Below, one piece after another: positions 1 to 8,251 of a stretch of 49,906 nt of DNA. The stretch covers positions 1 through 49,906 of the forward strand of contig CAITXU010000257.1 of NCBI GenBank assembly GCA_903896505.1, in the 5' to 3' direction. A program made the position numbers and the translations under genes. The first letter of the stretch is position 1. The number at the start of each line of letters is the position of its first letter. The DNA is from an uncultured Verrucomicrobiota bacterium. GTDB lineage: Bacteria; Verrucomicrobiota; Verrucomicrobiia; Limisphaerales; UBA9464. Under the pieces are notes generated by a model. That model worked only from the letters and a program-made list of their open reading frames with translations. It was not told where the DNA came from and searched no databases.

Positions 1-768
1 AAGAATTGCCCCAGATTTCCCCTATAAGCGTTGTAAATAGACTGGTCCGATTGAATGTCCCACAGTGCTCCGGGCGCATTTGTGATGGAGCCCAACGAAC
101 TTCCTCCATAATTATAAAGAAACACTGAGCCATCCAGCCAATGAACGGTTCCCCGATTGGTTAAAGGGCTGAAGATCGCGGTGCCCGCGGCAAGATTCAC
201 AACTCCGCTCGTTGCGATTTCACCTGAAATATTAGCCCCATTGACCGTCAAAGTGCCCACAAAATGGTTCAGGATCACCTCGCCGCCAGTAAACCAGATC
301 GGACCGGGCCCATGAAAATTCGTCGGAGTGGCGCTCAGCGTTTCGGTTCCGGTGAAGTAAATCGCTCCAGAGGCGTCAGCCTGAAAGATTCCACCCAAAT
401 CGCAGCCACCGTTAAAATTAATCGCTCCGGACGTCGCGTGGACGGTACCGCTATTCGTGAATGCACGGTCAAATTGAAGCGTACCGGAATTGACTTGAAC
501 GTTGCCGCTGCTTTGAACGGGGATTACAAAATCCGCTGTTCCCGAGCCCGCGGATTTGAGGAGGGTGCCAGCATTGAAGAATTGCCCCAGATTTCCCCTA
601 TAAGCGTTGTAAATAGACTGGTCCGATTGAATGTCCCACAGCGCGCCTGACGCATTGATGATTGAGCCCGAGTAATTTCCTCCGTCATTGTAAAGATACA
701 CCGAACCTGCCAACCAATGAACGGTTCCCCGATTGGTTAATGGGCTGAAGATATAGAGACCAGGATCG
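1..768 (-). repeat. 576-bp (192-residue) in-frame tandem repeat inside the surface protein gene
   Basis: Bases 1-192 closely match 577-768. For example, the stretch coding WDIQSDQSIYNAYRG occurs in both, as does the stretch coding FSPLTNRGTVHWL. The offset is 576 bp, a multiple of three, so copies stay in frame. The DNA between the matched blocks is more diverged. Further copies may lie beyond the window edge. Confidence 0.8.
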
Positions 769-1226
769 ATATTCAGTACTCCCGTAGCAGATACCGTGAA
801 TGAACCGTTCGGGGAGATTGAACCACCAGAAAGATTTACGATTCCACTCCAAACTGAGGAACCGTCCAAGGAACCGCTCGCGCAATTAAATTGGCCTTTG
901 GGATTGATGGTGGCCTGTCCATTGAGAGTCAAGACCTGCCCATTGATCACCATTGCTTGGGTATGTACCCCGCCAGGTGCGCCTAATACCAAACCCGCAA
1001 TCGAGGCATTGACGTCAACCGTTACAGTGTAGTCGGCGTCTCGGGTTATAGTGGCGGTATCGCTGGCACCTGGCACTTGGTGGGGACTCCAATTGGCCGC
1101 CACACTCCAATTACCTCCGGCGGTGTTGGTCCAGGTGATCGTCGCAGCGATTGCGGAGTTCTTGGCCAGGCAGATCATCAGGATAGCCCAGTAAAAGGCG
1201 CATCTTTTGAACCCATTAATAGTCAT
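1..1226 (-). CDS. Repetitive secreted surface/adhesin-like protein, 5' part (runs off window)
   Basis: The frame is open from ATG 1226 to the window edge (408 codons), so only the N-terminal part is present. Residues 1-28 look like a signal peptide (hydrophobic core AFYWAILMICLA, small residues before the mature part). The mature part is rich in G, S, T, N and V with short beta-strand-like units such as TNRGTVHWLAGSVYL and NSGTLQFDRAF, as in beta-helical, autotransporter-associated-strand or haemagglutinin-like surface proteins common in Verrucomicrobiota. A long unit repeats every 192 residues (576 bp). The N-terminus (TWTNTAGGNWSVAANWSP) is typical of such proteins. No catalytic motif was seen. 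An outer-surface role is inferred from composition. No clear Shine-Dalgarno precedes the ATG. Confidence 0.8.
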   Translation of the reverse strand, partial: MTINGFKRCAFYWAILMICLAKNSAIAATITWTNTAGGNWSVAANWSPHQVPGASDTATITRDADYTVTVDVNASIAGLVLGAPGGVHTQAMVINGQVLTLNGQATINPKGQFNCASGSLDGSSVWSGIVNLSGGSISPNGSFTVSATGVLNIDPGLYIFSPLTNRGTVHWLAGSVYLYNDGGNYSGSIINASGALWDIQSDQSIYNAYRGNLGQFFNAGTLLKSAGSGTADFVIPVQSSGNVQVNSGTLQFDRAFTNSGTVHATSGAINFNGGCDLGGIFQADASGAIYFTGTETLSATPTNFHGPGPIWFTGGEVILNHFVGTLTVNGANISGEIATSGVVNLAAGTAIFSPLTNRGTVHWLDGSVFLYNYGGSSLGSITNAPGALWDIQSDQSIYNAYRGNLGQF

Positions 1227-1388
1227 AATATTAGAGAAGAATTTTGGGCGGGCGGAAAACAATTGGGATAGACTCAACATCCTCGGGTGATCATCGATGC
1301 CAGCATTCTACTCGAGAAACTGCGACGGAATGGAATACGCCTGCAGACGGACCTGCCCCGATGCCATTTGGACCAAGGGCCGCAGCTC

Positions 1389-1470
1389 TTTTCGGCTCCC
1401 GCTTCGTTGCTCACTCCTCACAGACCACTGCGGGTATGCTCGTCGCTCGTCGCTTCGCGGGAGCCGAAAA
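1389..1470. repeat. 14-bp inverted repeat, 54-nt spacer
   Basis: Left arm TTTTCGGCTCCCGC at 1389-1402 and right arm GCGGGAGCCGAAAA at 1457-1470 are exact reverse complements. The centre is also partly symmetrical (GCTTCG and CGCTTCGC flank it). No transposase lies between the arms. Confidence 0.7.
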
Positions 1471-1660
1471 TCCCTCGTGGCAAACTGTAAGCTATTTCGG
1501 AAACACGACACTAGCGTTTCAAGAGGGACATTCATGGGTGCGAAGCGCGGATAGGCAAATCTGAGGCGATTTCGGCGTGGGGTACAAATAAGTCAAGCCC
1601 GAAAGGCGGTTCGGATCCCCTCCCAAGGCACCCACTGTCCTCTTCTTGATCTGCGCAACT

Positions 1661-1710
1661 GGCGTGATTCGAACCGCCACGGCTCACCGGGAGGTTCGCC
1701 CCACCGATGT
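1661..1710 (-). repeat. Dispersed approximately 50-bp repeat, copy 1
   Basis: Read on the minus strand it starts ACATCGGTGGGGCGAACCTC and continues through GAGCCGTGGCGGTTCGAATC. Related copies lie at 3585-3633, 8013-8060 and 10608-10657, with a degenerate one at 40436-40480. Similarity extends some 35 bp past the ACATCGG end, where several copies share a TTGAAT-like tail. Confidence 0.75.
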
Positions 1711-1916
1711 TTATATTATTCAATATGTTGCACTTGAATCGTATGGTTGGGAAGAAAAGCTGTTATTTGGAGGACGAGAACGTCTGCGTTTGAGCGCGAG
1801 AGGCGGCGAACGACTCCGGTTTGCCACCGTTCGGTAATAACCGGTTCCTTGGCAGCGGGTTTAGGGTCGCTTTTGGCTTGGGAACTGCTTCTATTTTACA
1901 GAATTCCTTTCCCCCT

Positions 1917-3635
1917 ATGTTCCGATCCGCATTCCCGATGGTTCGATGTCTGGTCTTGGTGGCGCTTGGCCTGTGGGTGAATGCGACCACCCTGAATGCC
2001 GGCGGCTTCCGGGTCCTCGTGTTTACCAAAACCCTGGGTTTCCGACACGATTCGATCCCCAATGGCATTGCCGCCGTTCGGGCGCTCGGAGCTGCCAACA
2101 ATTTCACGGTCACCGCCACCGAGGATGCCACCGCGTTCAACGACACCAATCTGACGAGCTTTGCCTGCGTCATCTTCCTCTCCACGACGGGCGAGGTTCT
2201 CGACGCTACGCAACAGGCTGCCTTTCAACGCTATATTGAGGCAGGCGGCGGGTTCGTGGGGATTCATGCGGCCGCCGACACCGAGTACTCGTGGCCACGG
2301 TACGGACAGTTGGTTGGAGCCTATTTCAAGAGCCACCCAGCCGTTCAGCTGGCCACAATCAAGATCAACGACTTCGTGCATCCGAGTACCGTTGGCTTGC
2401 CCAAGAGATGGATTCGCACCGACGAGTGGTATTCCTTCCAATCCAATCCCCGGGGAAAGGTTCACGTGCTGGCCACGCTCGATGAGGGGACATATCCGCC
2501 CGTTGACCGGATGGGCTTCGATCACCCCACCGCCTGGTGTCACAACTTCGATGGCGGTCGCGCCTGGTACACGGGCGGCGGTCACACCCAGGCGAGCTAT
2601 TCGGGGCCCGACTTCCTGAGGCACATCCTCGGAGGACTTCTCTGGGCCGCCGGCGCGCAGCCGGGTGATGCCGATGCGACCATCGACACCCATTTCCAAA
2701 AGGTCATTCTGGACCCCACTCCGCAAGACCCGATGCAAATGTCCATCGCCGCCGACGGACGGGTGTTCTATGACGAGCGCGCCGGGAAAGTCAAAATGTG
2801 GAAACCCGACACGCGGTCCACGGTTGTGGTGGGAACCATTGCCATCGACGAGGGTCGCGAAGACGGTTTGCTTGGGATTGCTCTGGACCCGAATTTTGCC
2901 ACCAACCACTGGCTTTACCTCTTCTACTCACCGCCCGGCAATGTTTCGGAACAACACGTGTCCCGGTTTACGCTAAGTGGGGAGACCATCGACCTCGCCT
3001 CCGAAAAGGACCCCTTGACCTATTCGTGGAGCTTCTATGGCGACTGGAAGGTGGATACCACCGACCCGAACCCCACCTTTCAATATACCACCCCGGGCAA
3101 TTATCAGGCCCGACTGACGGTGATGGATAACAACGGGAATTCCGCAGTGGCCAATCTGGCCATCGTTGTTGGAAATACGCCTCCGGTGGTATCGATTGTT
3201 GAGCCGCCGAATGGAGCCTTTTTCGATTGGGGTGCGAATATCCGATTCAATGTTCAGGCATTCGATGCGGAAGACGGGGTAGTCCCTTGCGACCAAATCC
3301 AGGTAGAACCGAAGCTCGGTCATAACGACCATGCGCACGATGAGGGAAGCTTTCCCGGATGCGACGGAGTCTTCCAGGCACCCGTGAAGGATGATCCTGA
3401 CACCGACCTCCTGTTTCTCGTGCTGCGCGCCAGTGTGACCGATAAGGGCAATCCACCGGCGGCTCCCCTCCTCGGTCGAACAGTGTTCGAAAAATCGCCC
3501 ATGCGACGATTGTCGGAGGCACAGTTCGGATACAGGTTCAGTAGGTCCTGCGGAGGACCTGTTGGCTTCGCCTGCGCGGAATCGGCGCGATCTGAACCGC
3601 CGCGGCTCACCAGGAGGTTCGCCCTACCGATGTAG
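1917..3635 (+). CDS. ThuA / sugar-dehydrogenase / PKD multidomain protein with internal deletion
   Basis: From ATG 1917 this encodes 572 residues; the upstream frame to 1821 lacks a better start. A signal peptide (MVRCLVLVALGLWV region) precedes a ThuA domain (about 30-245; IHAAADTEYSWPRYGQLVG). Next comes only the N-terminal part of a glucose/sorbosone-dehydrogenase-like beta-propeller (about 258-364; DGRVFYDERAGKVKMWKP, EDGLLGIALDPNF). It then jumps at about base 3010 into a PKD-type domain (PLTYSWSFYG...NPTFQYTTPGNYQARLTV) and following beta-rich sequence. Full-length relatives are known to carry the whole propeller, so several hundred residues appear lost in frame. The last approximately 45 codons are not protein-like and run through a hairpin and a dispersed repeat to the stop. 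It may be a pseudogene or a surviving shortened protein. ThuA proteins are linked to sugar turnover; the exact substrate is unknown. Confidence 0.8.
   Translation: MFRSAFPMVRCLVLVALGLWVNATTLNAGGFRVLVFTKTLGFRHDSIPNGIAAVRALGAANNFTVTATEDATAFNDTNLTSFACVIFLSTTGEVLDATQQAAFQRYIEAGGGFVGIHAAADTEYSWPRYGQLVGAYFKSHPAVQLATIKINDFVHPSTVGLPKRWIRTDEWYSFQSNPRGKVHVLATLDEGTYPPVDRMGFDHPTAWCHNFDGGRAWYTGGGHTQASYSGPDFLRHILGGLLWAAGAQPGDADATIDTHFQKVILDPTPQDPMQMSIAADGRVFYDERAGKVKMWKPDTRSTVVVGTIAIDEGREDGLLGIALDPNFATNHWLYLFYSPPGNVSEQHVSRFTLSGETIDLASEKDPLTYSWSFYGDWKVDTTDPNPTFQYTTPGNYQARLTVMDNNGNSAVANLAIVVGNTPPVVSIVEPPNGAFFDWGANIRFNVQAFDAEDGVVPCDQIQVEPKLGHNDHAHDEGSFPGCDGVFQAPVKDDPDTDLLFLVLRASVTDKGNPPAAPLLGRTVFEKSPMRRLSEAQFGYRFSRSCGGPVGFACAESARSEPPRLTRRFALPM
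3543..3560. repeat. Hairpin element AGGTCCT-GCGG-AGGACCT
   Basis: Perfect 7-bp stem with a 4-nt centre, sitting in the non-homologous 3' tail of the ThuA reading frame and followed by a dispersed repeat copy. Confidence 0.7.
3585..3633 (-). repeat. Dispersed approximately 50-bp repeat, copy 2
   Basis: Same family as 1661-1710. It encodes the final residues of the ThuA frame (ending RFALPM), evidence that the gene's original 3' end was replaced or overrun by repeat DNA. Confidence 0.75.
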
Positions 3636-3677
3636 CTCTTAATCCGTTGGTTCCATTCGAATTGAAGCAACGGAACT

Positions 3678-4967
3678 TCACGGCGTTGGCTGCCGCTGGG
3701 CGGTGTAAATGCCGCCGGGTCCGCTCACGAAAGTCGCCACCATGCAGGCCGTCGCCAAATAAACCGTGGGTCCGCTCCCAAACAACTCAATCCCCATCAG
3801 GGTACAGGCCAGGGGCGTGTTGCTGGCGGCCGCAAACACAGACACCATTCCCAGGCCCGCCAACCAGTCGACGGGGACACCGAGAGCGCCGCTGAGAGCG
3901 TTGCCCAATGCCGCACCGATAAAGAACAGCGGTGTCACCTCACCGCCCTTGAATCCGGAGCCCAGGGTCAGGGTCGTCAATACCAGCTTCCAAAGCCAAC
4001 TCAACGAAACGGCGCCGCCCTCATGGAAACAGGAAACCAGGGTGACATCTCCTGGATTTGGACTGGTGACGCCGAGACCGAGATAGGAGCGGTTACCAAT
4101 GATCCAGGTCAACAGCAGGACACCCAGGCCTCCAAGGACGGGTCGCAACCAAGCCTGATGGACCCGGGTCACAAAGAACCGTTGGACCGCATGACTAGTT
4201 CGGATGAATCCGGCGGCGACCCAACCGAAGGCCAGGGCGGCACCCGCGGCCTTTACCAGAAGGAGCAAATCCAGGTGCCCAAAACCAAACCGGGTTGACG
4301 GTTCAATGGCAGCGATGGCATAGGCCGTGTGATGAATGCCCCACGCGGTGCAGGTGAGGTCGCCCAGGACCCCCGCGATAAGGCACGGAACCAAGGCCTC
4401 TGAAAAAAGGCGTCCCCTGGTCAGAACCTCGAGAGCAAAAACAGCTCCGGCCAGCGGGGTTCCAAAAACGGAGCCGAACCCCGCCGCCACTCCGGCCAGA
4501 AGCACGGATGAATGTAGAGCCTTGGGAATACGGAACCCATCGAGAAAACCCCCGGCGATGGCCCCACCCATTTGAACGGCAGTTCCCTCGCGTCCGACGG
4601 AGCCACCGAAGAGATGGCTCAGGAGGGTCGTTCCGAGGATGAGGGGAGCCATTCGAAAGGGCACCCCGCCGCCGGGCTGATGGATTTCATCCAGAATCAG
4701 ATTCGTTCCGCGTTCACTGCCGGAACCCCAGCGGTGATACAGCCAGACGATGATAGGCCCGCCCAGCGGAAGCAGAAAGAGGAGCCACGGATGGGCGAAG
4801 CGAAGGCGGGTGACCTGTTCGAGGGCAGTTAAAAACAGAGCGCTGGCCGATCCAGCCAGCACGGAAACGACCAGCACCGCCGGAAGCAGTCGAAGGAGAT
4901 GGACGCCCCGGGAAGCCAACTGGCCGACAAAGGGAGGCGTCTTCACGGAGAGTTTGGACCGGTCCAT
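3678..4967 (-). CDS. CLC-family chloride/fluoride channel or antiporter
   Basis: 429 residues, ATG start, about ten or more hydrophobic segments. The gating-glutamate region is GGSVGREGTAVQMGG (E127), and the later helix-N region is SGFKGGEVTPLFFIG, both diagnostic of CLC proteins. The first anion-filter region reads GSGSERGTNLILDEIH rather than the GSGIP of classical Cl-/H+ exchangers. That departure is seen in a separate bacterial CLC clade, possibly including fluoride exporters, so the transported ion is open. No cytoplasmic CBS pair is present. It is 20 bp downstream of the ABC-F gene on the same strand and could be co-transcribed. No fluoride riboswitch was recognised upstream. Integral inner-membrane protein by inference. 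Confidence 0.88.
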   Translation of the reverse strand: MDRSKLSVKTPPFVGQLASRGVHLLRLLPAVLVVSVLAGSASALFLTALEQVTRLRFAHPWLLFLLPLGGPIIVWLYHRWGSGSERGTNLILDEIHQPGGGVPFRMAPLILGTTLLSHLFGGSVGREGTAVQMGGAIAGGFLDGFRIPKALHSSVLLAGVAAGFGSVFGTPLAGAVFALEVLTRGRLFSEALVPCLIAGVLGDLTCTAWGIHHTAYAIAAIEPSTRFGFGHLDLLLLVKAAGAALAFGWVAAGFIRTSHAVQRFFVTRVHQAWLRPVLGGLGVLLLTWIIGNRSYLGLGVTSPNPGDVTLVSCFHEGGAVSLSWLWKLVLTTLTLGSGFKGGEVTPLFFIGAALGNALSGALGVPVDWLAGLGMVSVFAAASNTPLACTLMGIELFGSGPTVYLATACMVATFVSGPGGIYTAQRQPTP

Positions 4968-4987
4968 CCGGCGGTTGATGGGACGAC

Positions 4988-6598
4988 CTAACCGGCTGTC
5001 AGCGCCGCCCGTCCCTGACCCAAGGCCCCGGTCTTTTCGAGGTAATAGTCATAACCACCGGCATACGGCAGCACCTTGCCGGCGTTCACGTGCAGGACCT
5101 TGGTGGCCATTTTGCGGATGAAATGGACATCGTGCGAGATGAATACCAGCGTGCCTTCATACCGTTCGAGCGCGATGGTGAGTGATTCCACCGCCAGGAT
5201 GTCGAGGTGGGTGGTCGGTTCGTCCATCAGCAGCAAATTGGGCGGGTCGACCAGGAATTTGACGAGGTTCAACCGGCTCTTTTCGCCGCCGCTCAATACC
5301 GAGGTCAGCTTGTAGATTTCTTCTTTTCGAAACAGGAAGGAGCCAAGAATGGCCCGGGCTTCGTCTTCCCGAAGAGCCGGGGCGCTGGCCAGGACTTCAT
5401 CCAGCACGGTGCGGTTGGGATTGAGGGTGTCACCGCGATGCTGACTGAAATAACCCAGTTTGGCGTTGTGGCCTGGCTCCCGCTCACCTTTTTGAAATTC
5501 CAACACGCCGGCCAGGATTTTCAGCAACGTCGATTTTCCAGCGCCGTTGGGACCGACGAGAACCGTCCGCTCGCCGCGCTCGACGACAAGGTCGAGGCCG
5601 GCGTAAACCTGATTGCTGCCATAGGCCATGTGGATTCCCTTGAGGGAGATGGCCCGCTGACCGCCGCGGGGCGGAGGTGGAATCTGAAAGCGGAACGGCT
5701 TGCGGGGGGCCATCGGTTTCTCGATGAGCTCCATCCGCTCGATCTGCTTCAACTTCGACATGGCTTGCGACGCCTTGGAAGGGACGGCCCGGAATCGGTC
5801 GGCAAATTCCTGGAGAGACTGAATCTCTTTTTGCTGATTCTTATAGGCCGCCATCTGCCGATCATAGTTGGCCTCGCGTTGCTCCAGGAACGCGGTGTAG
5901 TTCCCGGTATAAGCAATCAGCTTCTTTTCGGATATCTCATACACTTCGGTGGCAATCTCGTCCATGAACTCCCGATCGTGAGAGATCATGAGGATCGCAC
6001 CGGTGTAACTCTTGAGGTACTCCTGTAGCCAGAGCAACGACAGCAGGTCGAGGTGATTGGTCGGTTCGTCCAGCAGGAGCAGGTCGGGCTCCATGACCAG
6101 CAGCCGCGCCAGATGTGCCCGCATCACCCACCCGCCGCTCAGCTCCCGGGCGAGCTTGTTGAAGTTGCTCTCGCTGTAGCCCAGGCCGGCCAGCATCTTT
6201 TTGGCCCGTGCCTCGACTTCGGGATTGTTCAGCGCTTCATGCTTGGCGTGGGTCTCGAGATACTCAGGCCCCGATACAGTACCCGCCGCCTCGAGTTCCT
6301 TGAGCCGGTGTTCGAGACGTTCCAGCTCACCGGCCCGGCCGGTTGCGATTTCGAGGGCCGTCTCGTTTCCGGCGGTTTCCGCTTCCTGAGGCAGATAGCC
6401 GATCATGGTCCATTCGTCCCGCTCGATGGTGCCCTCGTCGGCCTGTTGTTGCTTGAGGATCAACGAGAAGAGGGTCGACTTCCCTGCACCGTTGGGTCCG
6501 ACCAGGGCAACGCGGTCGCCATAGTTGACCTGCATGGCGGCATGTTCGAACAGAGTTCGACCGCCGACGGACATCTTGAGGTCTCGAATGGTAAGCAT
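4988..6598 (-). CDS. ABC-F family ATPase (ribosome-associated, duplicated ABC protein)
   Basis: 536 residues from ATG 6598 (MLTIRDLKMSVGGR); a longer in-frame extension to 6865 has no domain content and crosses hairpin repeats. Two ABC domains without membrane segments: Walker A GPNGAGKST at 34-42 and again in the second half, signatures LSGGWVMRAHLARLL and LSGGEKSRLNLVKFL, Walker B LLLLDEPTNHLD and LLLMDEPTTHLD. A charged linker (YDRQMAAYKNQQKEIQSL) joins them. ABC-F proteins act in the cytoplasm on the ribosome or in resistance; the subfamily (Uup, YbiT or other) cannot be fixed by eye. The second Walker B has TTHLD instead of TNHLD. Confidence 0.93.
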   Translation of the reverse strand: MLTIRDLKMSVGGRTLFEHAAMQVNYGDRVALVGPNGAGKSTLFSLILKQQQADEGTIERDEWTMIGYLPQEAETAGNETALEIATGRAGELERLEHRLKELEAAGTVSGPEYLETHAKHEALNNPEVEARAKKMLAGLGYSESNFNKLARELSGGWVMRAHLARLLVMEPDLLLLDEPTNHLDLLSLLWLQEYLKSYTGAILMISHDREFMDEIATEVYEISEKKLIAYTGNYTAFLEQREANYDRQMAAYKNQQKEIQSLQEFADRFRAVPSKASQAMSKLKQIERMELIEKPMAPRKPFRFQIPPPPRGGQRAISLKGIHMAYGSNQVYAGLDLVVERGERTVLVGPNGAGKSTLLKILAGVLEFQKGEREPGHNAKLGYFSQHRGDTLNPNRTVLDEVLASAPALREDEARAILGSFLFRKEEIYKLTSVLSGGEKSRLNLVKFLVDPPNLLLMDEPTTHLDILAVESLTIALERYEGTLVFISHDVHFIRKMATKVLHVNAGKVLPYAGGYDYYLEKTGALGQGRAALTAG

Positions 6599-6750
6599 GA
6601 TGAAAAAGCGGCTTCGAAATGAAGCCGAAGTCGTGCCTTTTACGCATTTCCGCAGTTCGTGGCGAGTCGAAAAAACAGGTGCCTTCGGGGGTGGAACCCG
6701 GCTGCAAACGCGCAGGCAACGGTCGACACTACCCATGAAGCAATCGTCGC

Positions 6751-6774
6751 GCCGTAGCGCAGACGGTCCCGTCT
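6751..6774 (-). repeat. Variable-stem hairpin with GCGCTACGGC flank
   Basis: On the minus strand: stem AGACGG, centre GA, stem CCGTCT, followed by GCGCTACGGC. The same flank follows differently sequenced stems at 10805, 21465 and other sites. It lies in the leader of the ABC-F gene. Confidence 0.7.
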
Positions 6775-6891
6775 TAAAGAACAGCGCTTTTCCACTTTCC
6801 GGCGAACGGGCGAGGTCGTGCGCGGGCGACGGTGGTCGAAATCGATATGGAGATTTGTCCCGCAACGGTGGGACGTCCCTCTGGACGCAAA

Positions 6892-6908
6892 TCCCTCCGA
6901 AGGAGGGA
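6892..6908. repeat. Hairpin TCCCTCC-GAA-GGAGGGA
   Basis: Perfect 7-bp stem with a 3-nt loop in intergenic DNA, with the same geometry as the other short hairpins of this window. Confidence 0.65.
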
Positions 6909-6930
6909 CATCCAACGGAGGGATGCGCTC

Positions 6931-6993
6931 CCGCAAGTCCCTAATTACTGCTGGGATCATCACCACTCCTGATCTAAGGGTACCTTTGCAGCG
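6931..6993 (+). repeat. 63-bp dispersed repeat, copy 1
   Basis: Starts CCGCAAGTCCCTAATTACTG. It aligns without gaps over 63 bp to 17186-17248 (CCGCAAGTCCCCAATCATTG...), with scattered substitutions. Both copies lie upstream of a minus-strand gene. Confidence 0.7.
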
Positions 6994-7164
6994 CGCCGCC
7001 TGCCCGGCCGTAGGCGGTCCGAATCACGCATCCCCGGTTCAGGTGATCGATCTGCGTCGGGATTTAGGACGTCTTCACTTCCTTTTCCCATACCTGGATC
7101 GAGACCCGATTCGCGTCAGATAATGTCACTTGACTGGCAATGCAGGTGATCAAAGACTTCCAAA

Positions 7165-7980
7165 ATGAAGCTTCCCCATCCGACCACGCTCGCCTGGCTT
7201 GTCCTTTTTTTATTGGGCATATCCATTGCCCGGGCGGGCTCGAACTACGGCACAGCCCACGACCTGTGGGACATCTCATGTGGAACCATCGTCGTGCGCA
7301 GTTCCCCGAGCGCGACCCAAAACGCATATGCCCCTGAGGATATCTTTGGTGGCAACCTGAAGCCCCACTCCCCGGAACCAGGTGACTTCATTTTTGCTGA
7401 TGGATTTCCAGCGAGCCATATCGGCTTCATTGAATGGCGGACCTTGGCACCGGTGACCGTCGATCATTATGAACTCTATAGTGCCGGGGACGGAGCCCAG
7501 TTTGGCAACCAGCGGGAATTCGCCCGGTTTCGACTCCTGGCAAAATCCCCGGGTTCGCAGGACTTTGATTTGGTTCTTTCTGATGTGAGTCCCTCCCATC
7601 CGTTCAACCATCCGTTCGGAGTCACGGGCTTGGCACTTTCCGAGACGATCCCTGCGGTCACGGCCCAGGATTTCCGGGCCGAATTCACTCCTTACGCCAC
7701 CAATTACTACAATGGGGTCCGCGTCATGGAATTGGACGGATTTGGTCCCTCGCAACCGTGGCCCGAAGCCGGGGTGGACACGGTCGCGAAATTCTGGTGG
7801 AAATCCGTCGCTGATCGCATTTACCAGCCCCAATCCTGGGACTTGAAAACAAAGGGCCCGTGGACAAACCTGGGAGAAACGGTCGTTGGAAACGGCGAAA
7901 TTCAGAGTCTTCTGGACGAAACCAAGGCAGTTTCCGGTCGGCTTTACCGCGTGGTGGACGTCACACCGGTGGGGCCCTGA
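7165..7980 (+). CDS. Secreted hypothetical protein with discoidin-like and C-terminal YRV-type domains
   Basis: 271 residues from ATG 7165 with a clear signal peptide (LAWLVLFLLGISIARA, cleavage near residue 25). The middle (about 80-190) has the beta-sandwich look of an F5/8-type or discoidin-like domain (DHYELYSAGDG, REFARFRLLAKS), but this is a pattern impression, not a firm match. The C-terminus (QSWDLKTKGPWTNLGE ... SGRLYRVVDV) matches a short module often found at the end of verrucomicrobial secreted proteins. No catalytic residues were recognised. An extracellular or surface location is inferred. It stands alone, with intergenic repeats on both sides. Confidence 0.72.
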   Translation: MKLPHPTTLAWLVLFLLGISIARAGSNYGTAHDLWDISCGTIVVRSSPSATQNAYAPEDIFGGNLKPHSPEPGDFIFADGFPASHIGFIEWRTLAPVTVDHYELYSAGDGAQFGNQREFARFRLLAKSPGSQDFDLVLSDVSPSHPFNHPFGVTGLALSETIPAVTAQDFRAEFTPYATNYYNGVRVMELDGFGPSQPWPEAGVDTVAKFWWKSVADRIYQPQSWDLKTKGPWTNLGETVVGNGEIQSLLDETKAVSGRLYRVVDVTPVGP

Positions 7981-8012
7981 TCCATTGCAATTCGACCTGT
8001 CGAATCAATGTC

Positions 8013-8060
8013 ACATCGGTAGGGCGAGCCTCCCGGCGAGCCGCGGCGGTCCGATCCACC
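8013..8060 (+). repeat. Dispersed approximately 50-bp repeat, copy 3
   Basis: Begins ACATCGGTAGGGCGAGCCTC and continues GAGCCGCGGCGGTCCG. Plus-strand orientation, opposite to copies 1 and 2. Confidence 0.75.
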
Positions 8061-8130
8061 TCCGTCACGCGATTCGGACGGTCTGCGGCTGTGACCCGTG
8101 CGCCGTCGCCCCCACCGCCTAATCCTTCTT

Positions 8131-8205
8131 TCTCTGTGTCCTCTGAGCACTCTGTGGTTGATCCTCATGACAGTGACCAAGGGTTGAACCACAAAGAGCT
8201 CAGGG
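8131..8205. repeat. Inverted pair of an 'ACAGAG/ACCACA' type intergenic repeat
   Basis: TCTCTGTGTCCTCTGAGCAC followed by TCTGTGGTT at 8131-8159, then AACCACAAAGAGCTCAGGG at 8187-8205 in the opposite sense. Sequences of this CACAGAG/CTCTGTGG style are known as recurring intergenic repeats in several phyla. The architecture resembles the pair near 49690-49876. Confidence 0.55.
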
Positions 8206-8251
8206 CAGTTATGGCTTGCCATGTCCATGGCATCGCCGCACGCTTTTTTCT

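Larger units (their letters stand above)
1227..1916. other. Gene-poor stretch with a long inverted repeat and a dispersed repeat
   Basis: No convincing gene was found; the short frames here have no recognisable family. The stretch holds a perfect 14-bp inverted repeat (arms 1389-1402 and 1457-1470, beginning TTTTCGGCTCC on the left) around a 54-nt centre, and one copy of the approximately 50-bp dispersed repeat at 1661-1710. It separates the divergent surface-protein and ThuA genes, so both promoters should be here, but none was clear. Confidence 0.55.
6599..7164. other. Gene-free stretch with hairpins and the first copy of a 63-bp repeat
   Basis: Lies between the divergent ABC-F and secreted-protein genes. 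Contents: a hairpin AGACGG-TC-CCGTCT at 6761-6774 with the GCCGTAGCGC flank at 6751-6760, a hairpin TCCCTCC-GAA-GGAGGGA at 6892-6908, and a 63-bp repeat at 6931-6993. No gene was recognised, and no clear promoter. Confidence 0.6.
7981..8251. other. Repeat-bearing spacer
   Basis: Holds a dispersed repeat at 8013-8060 and a pair of inverted sequences of the CTCTGTGTCCTCTG / AACCACAAAGAG type at 8131-8159 and 8186-8205. The methyltransferase start is in or just after this spacer. Confidence 0.55.

Noticed and set aside
1389..1470. Insertion-sequence ends
   Set aside because: A perfect inverted repeat exists, but the arms enclose only 54 bp, with no transposase and no target duplication seen.
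1896..2909. 337-codon minus-strand open frame
   Set aside because: Opposite the ThuA gene, with no recognisable motifs; a GC-driven shadow.
5207..6028. 273-codon plus-strand open frame
   Set aside because: It lies opposite the well-supported ABC-F gene and has no family resemblance; a shadow frame of high-GC DNA.
8216..8251. TTG start extending the methyltransferase by 12 residues
   Set aside because: No ribosome site supports it and the extension is not protein-family-like; the ATG at 8252 is preferred.
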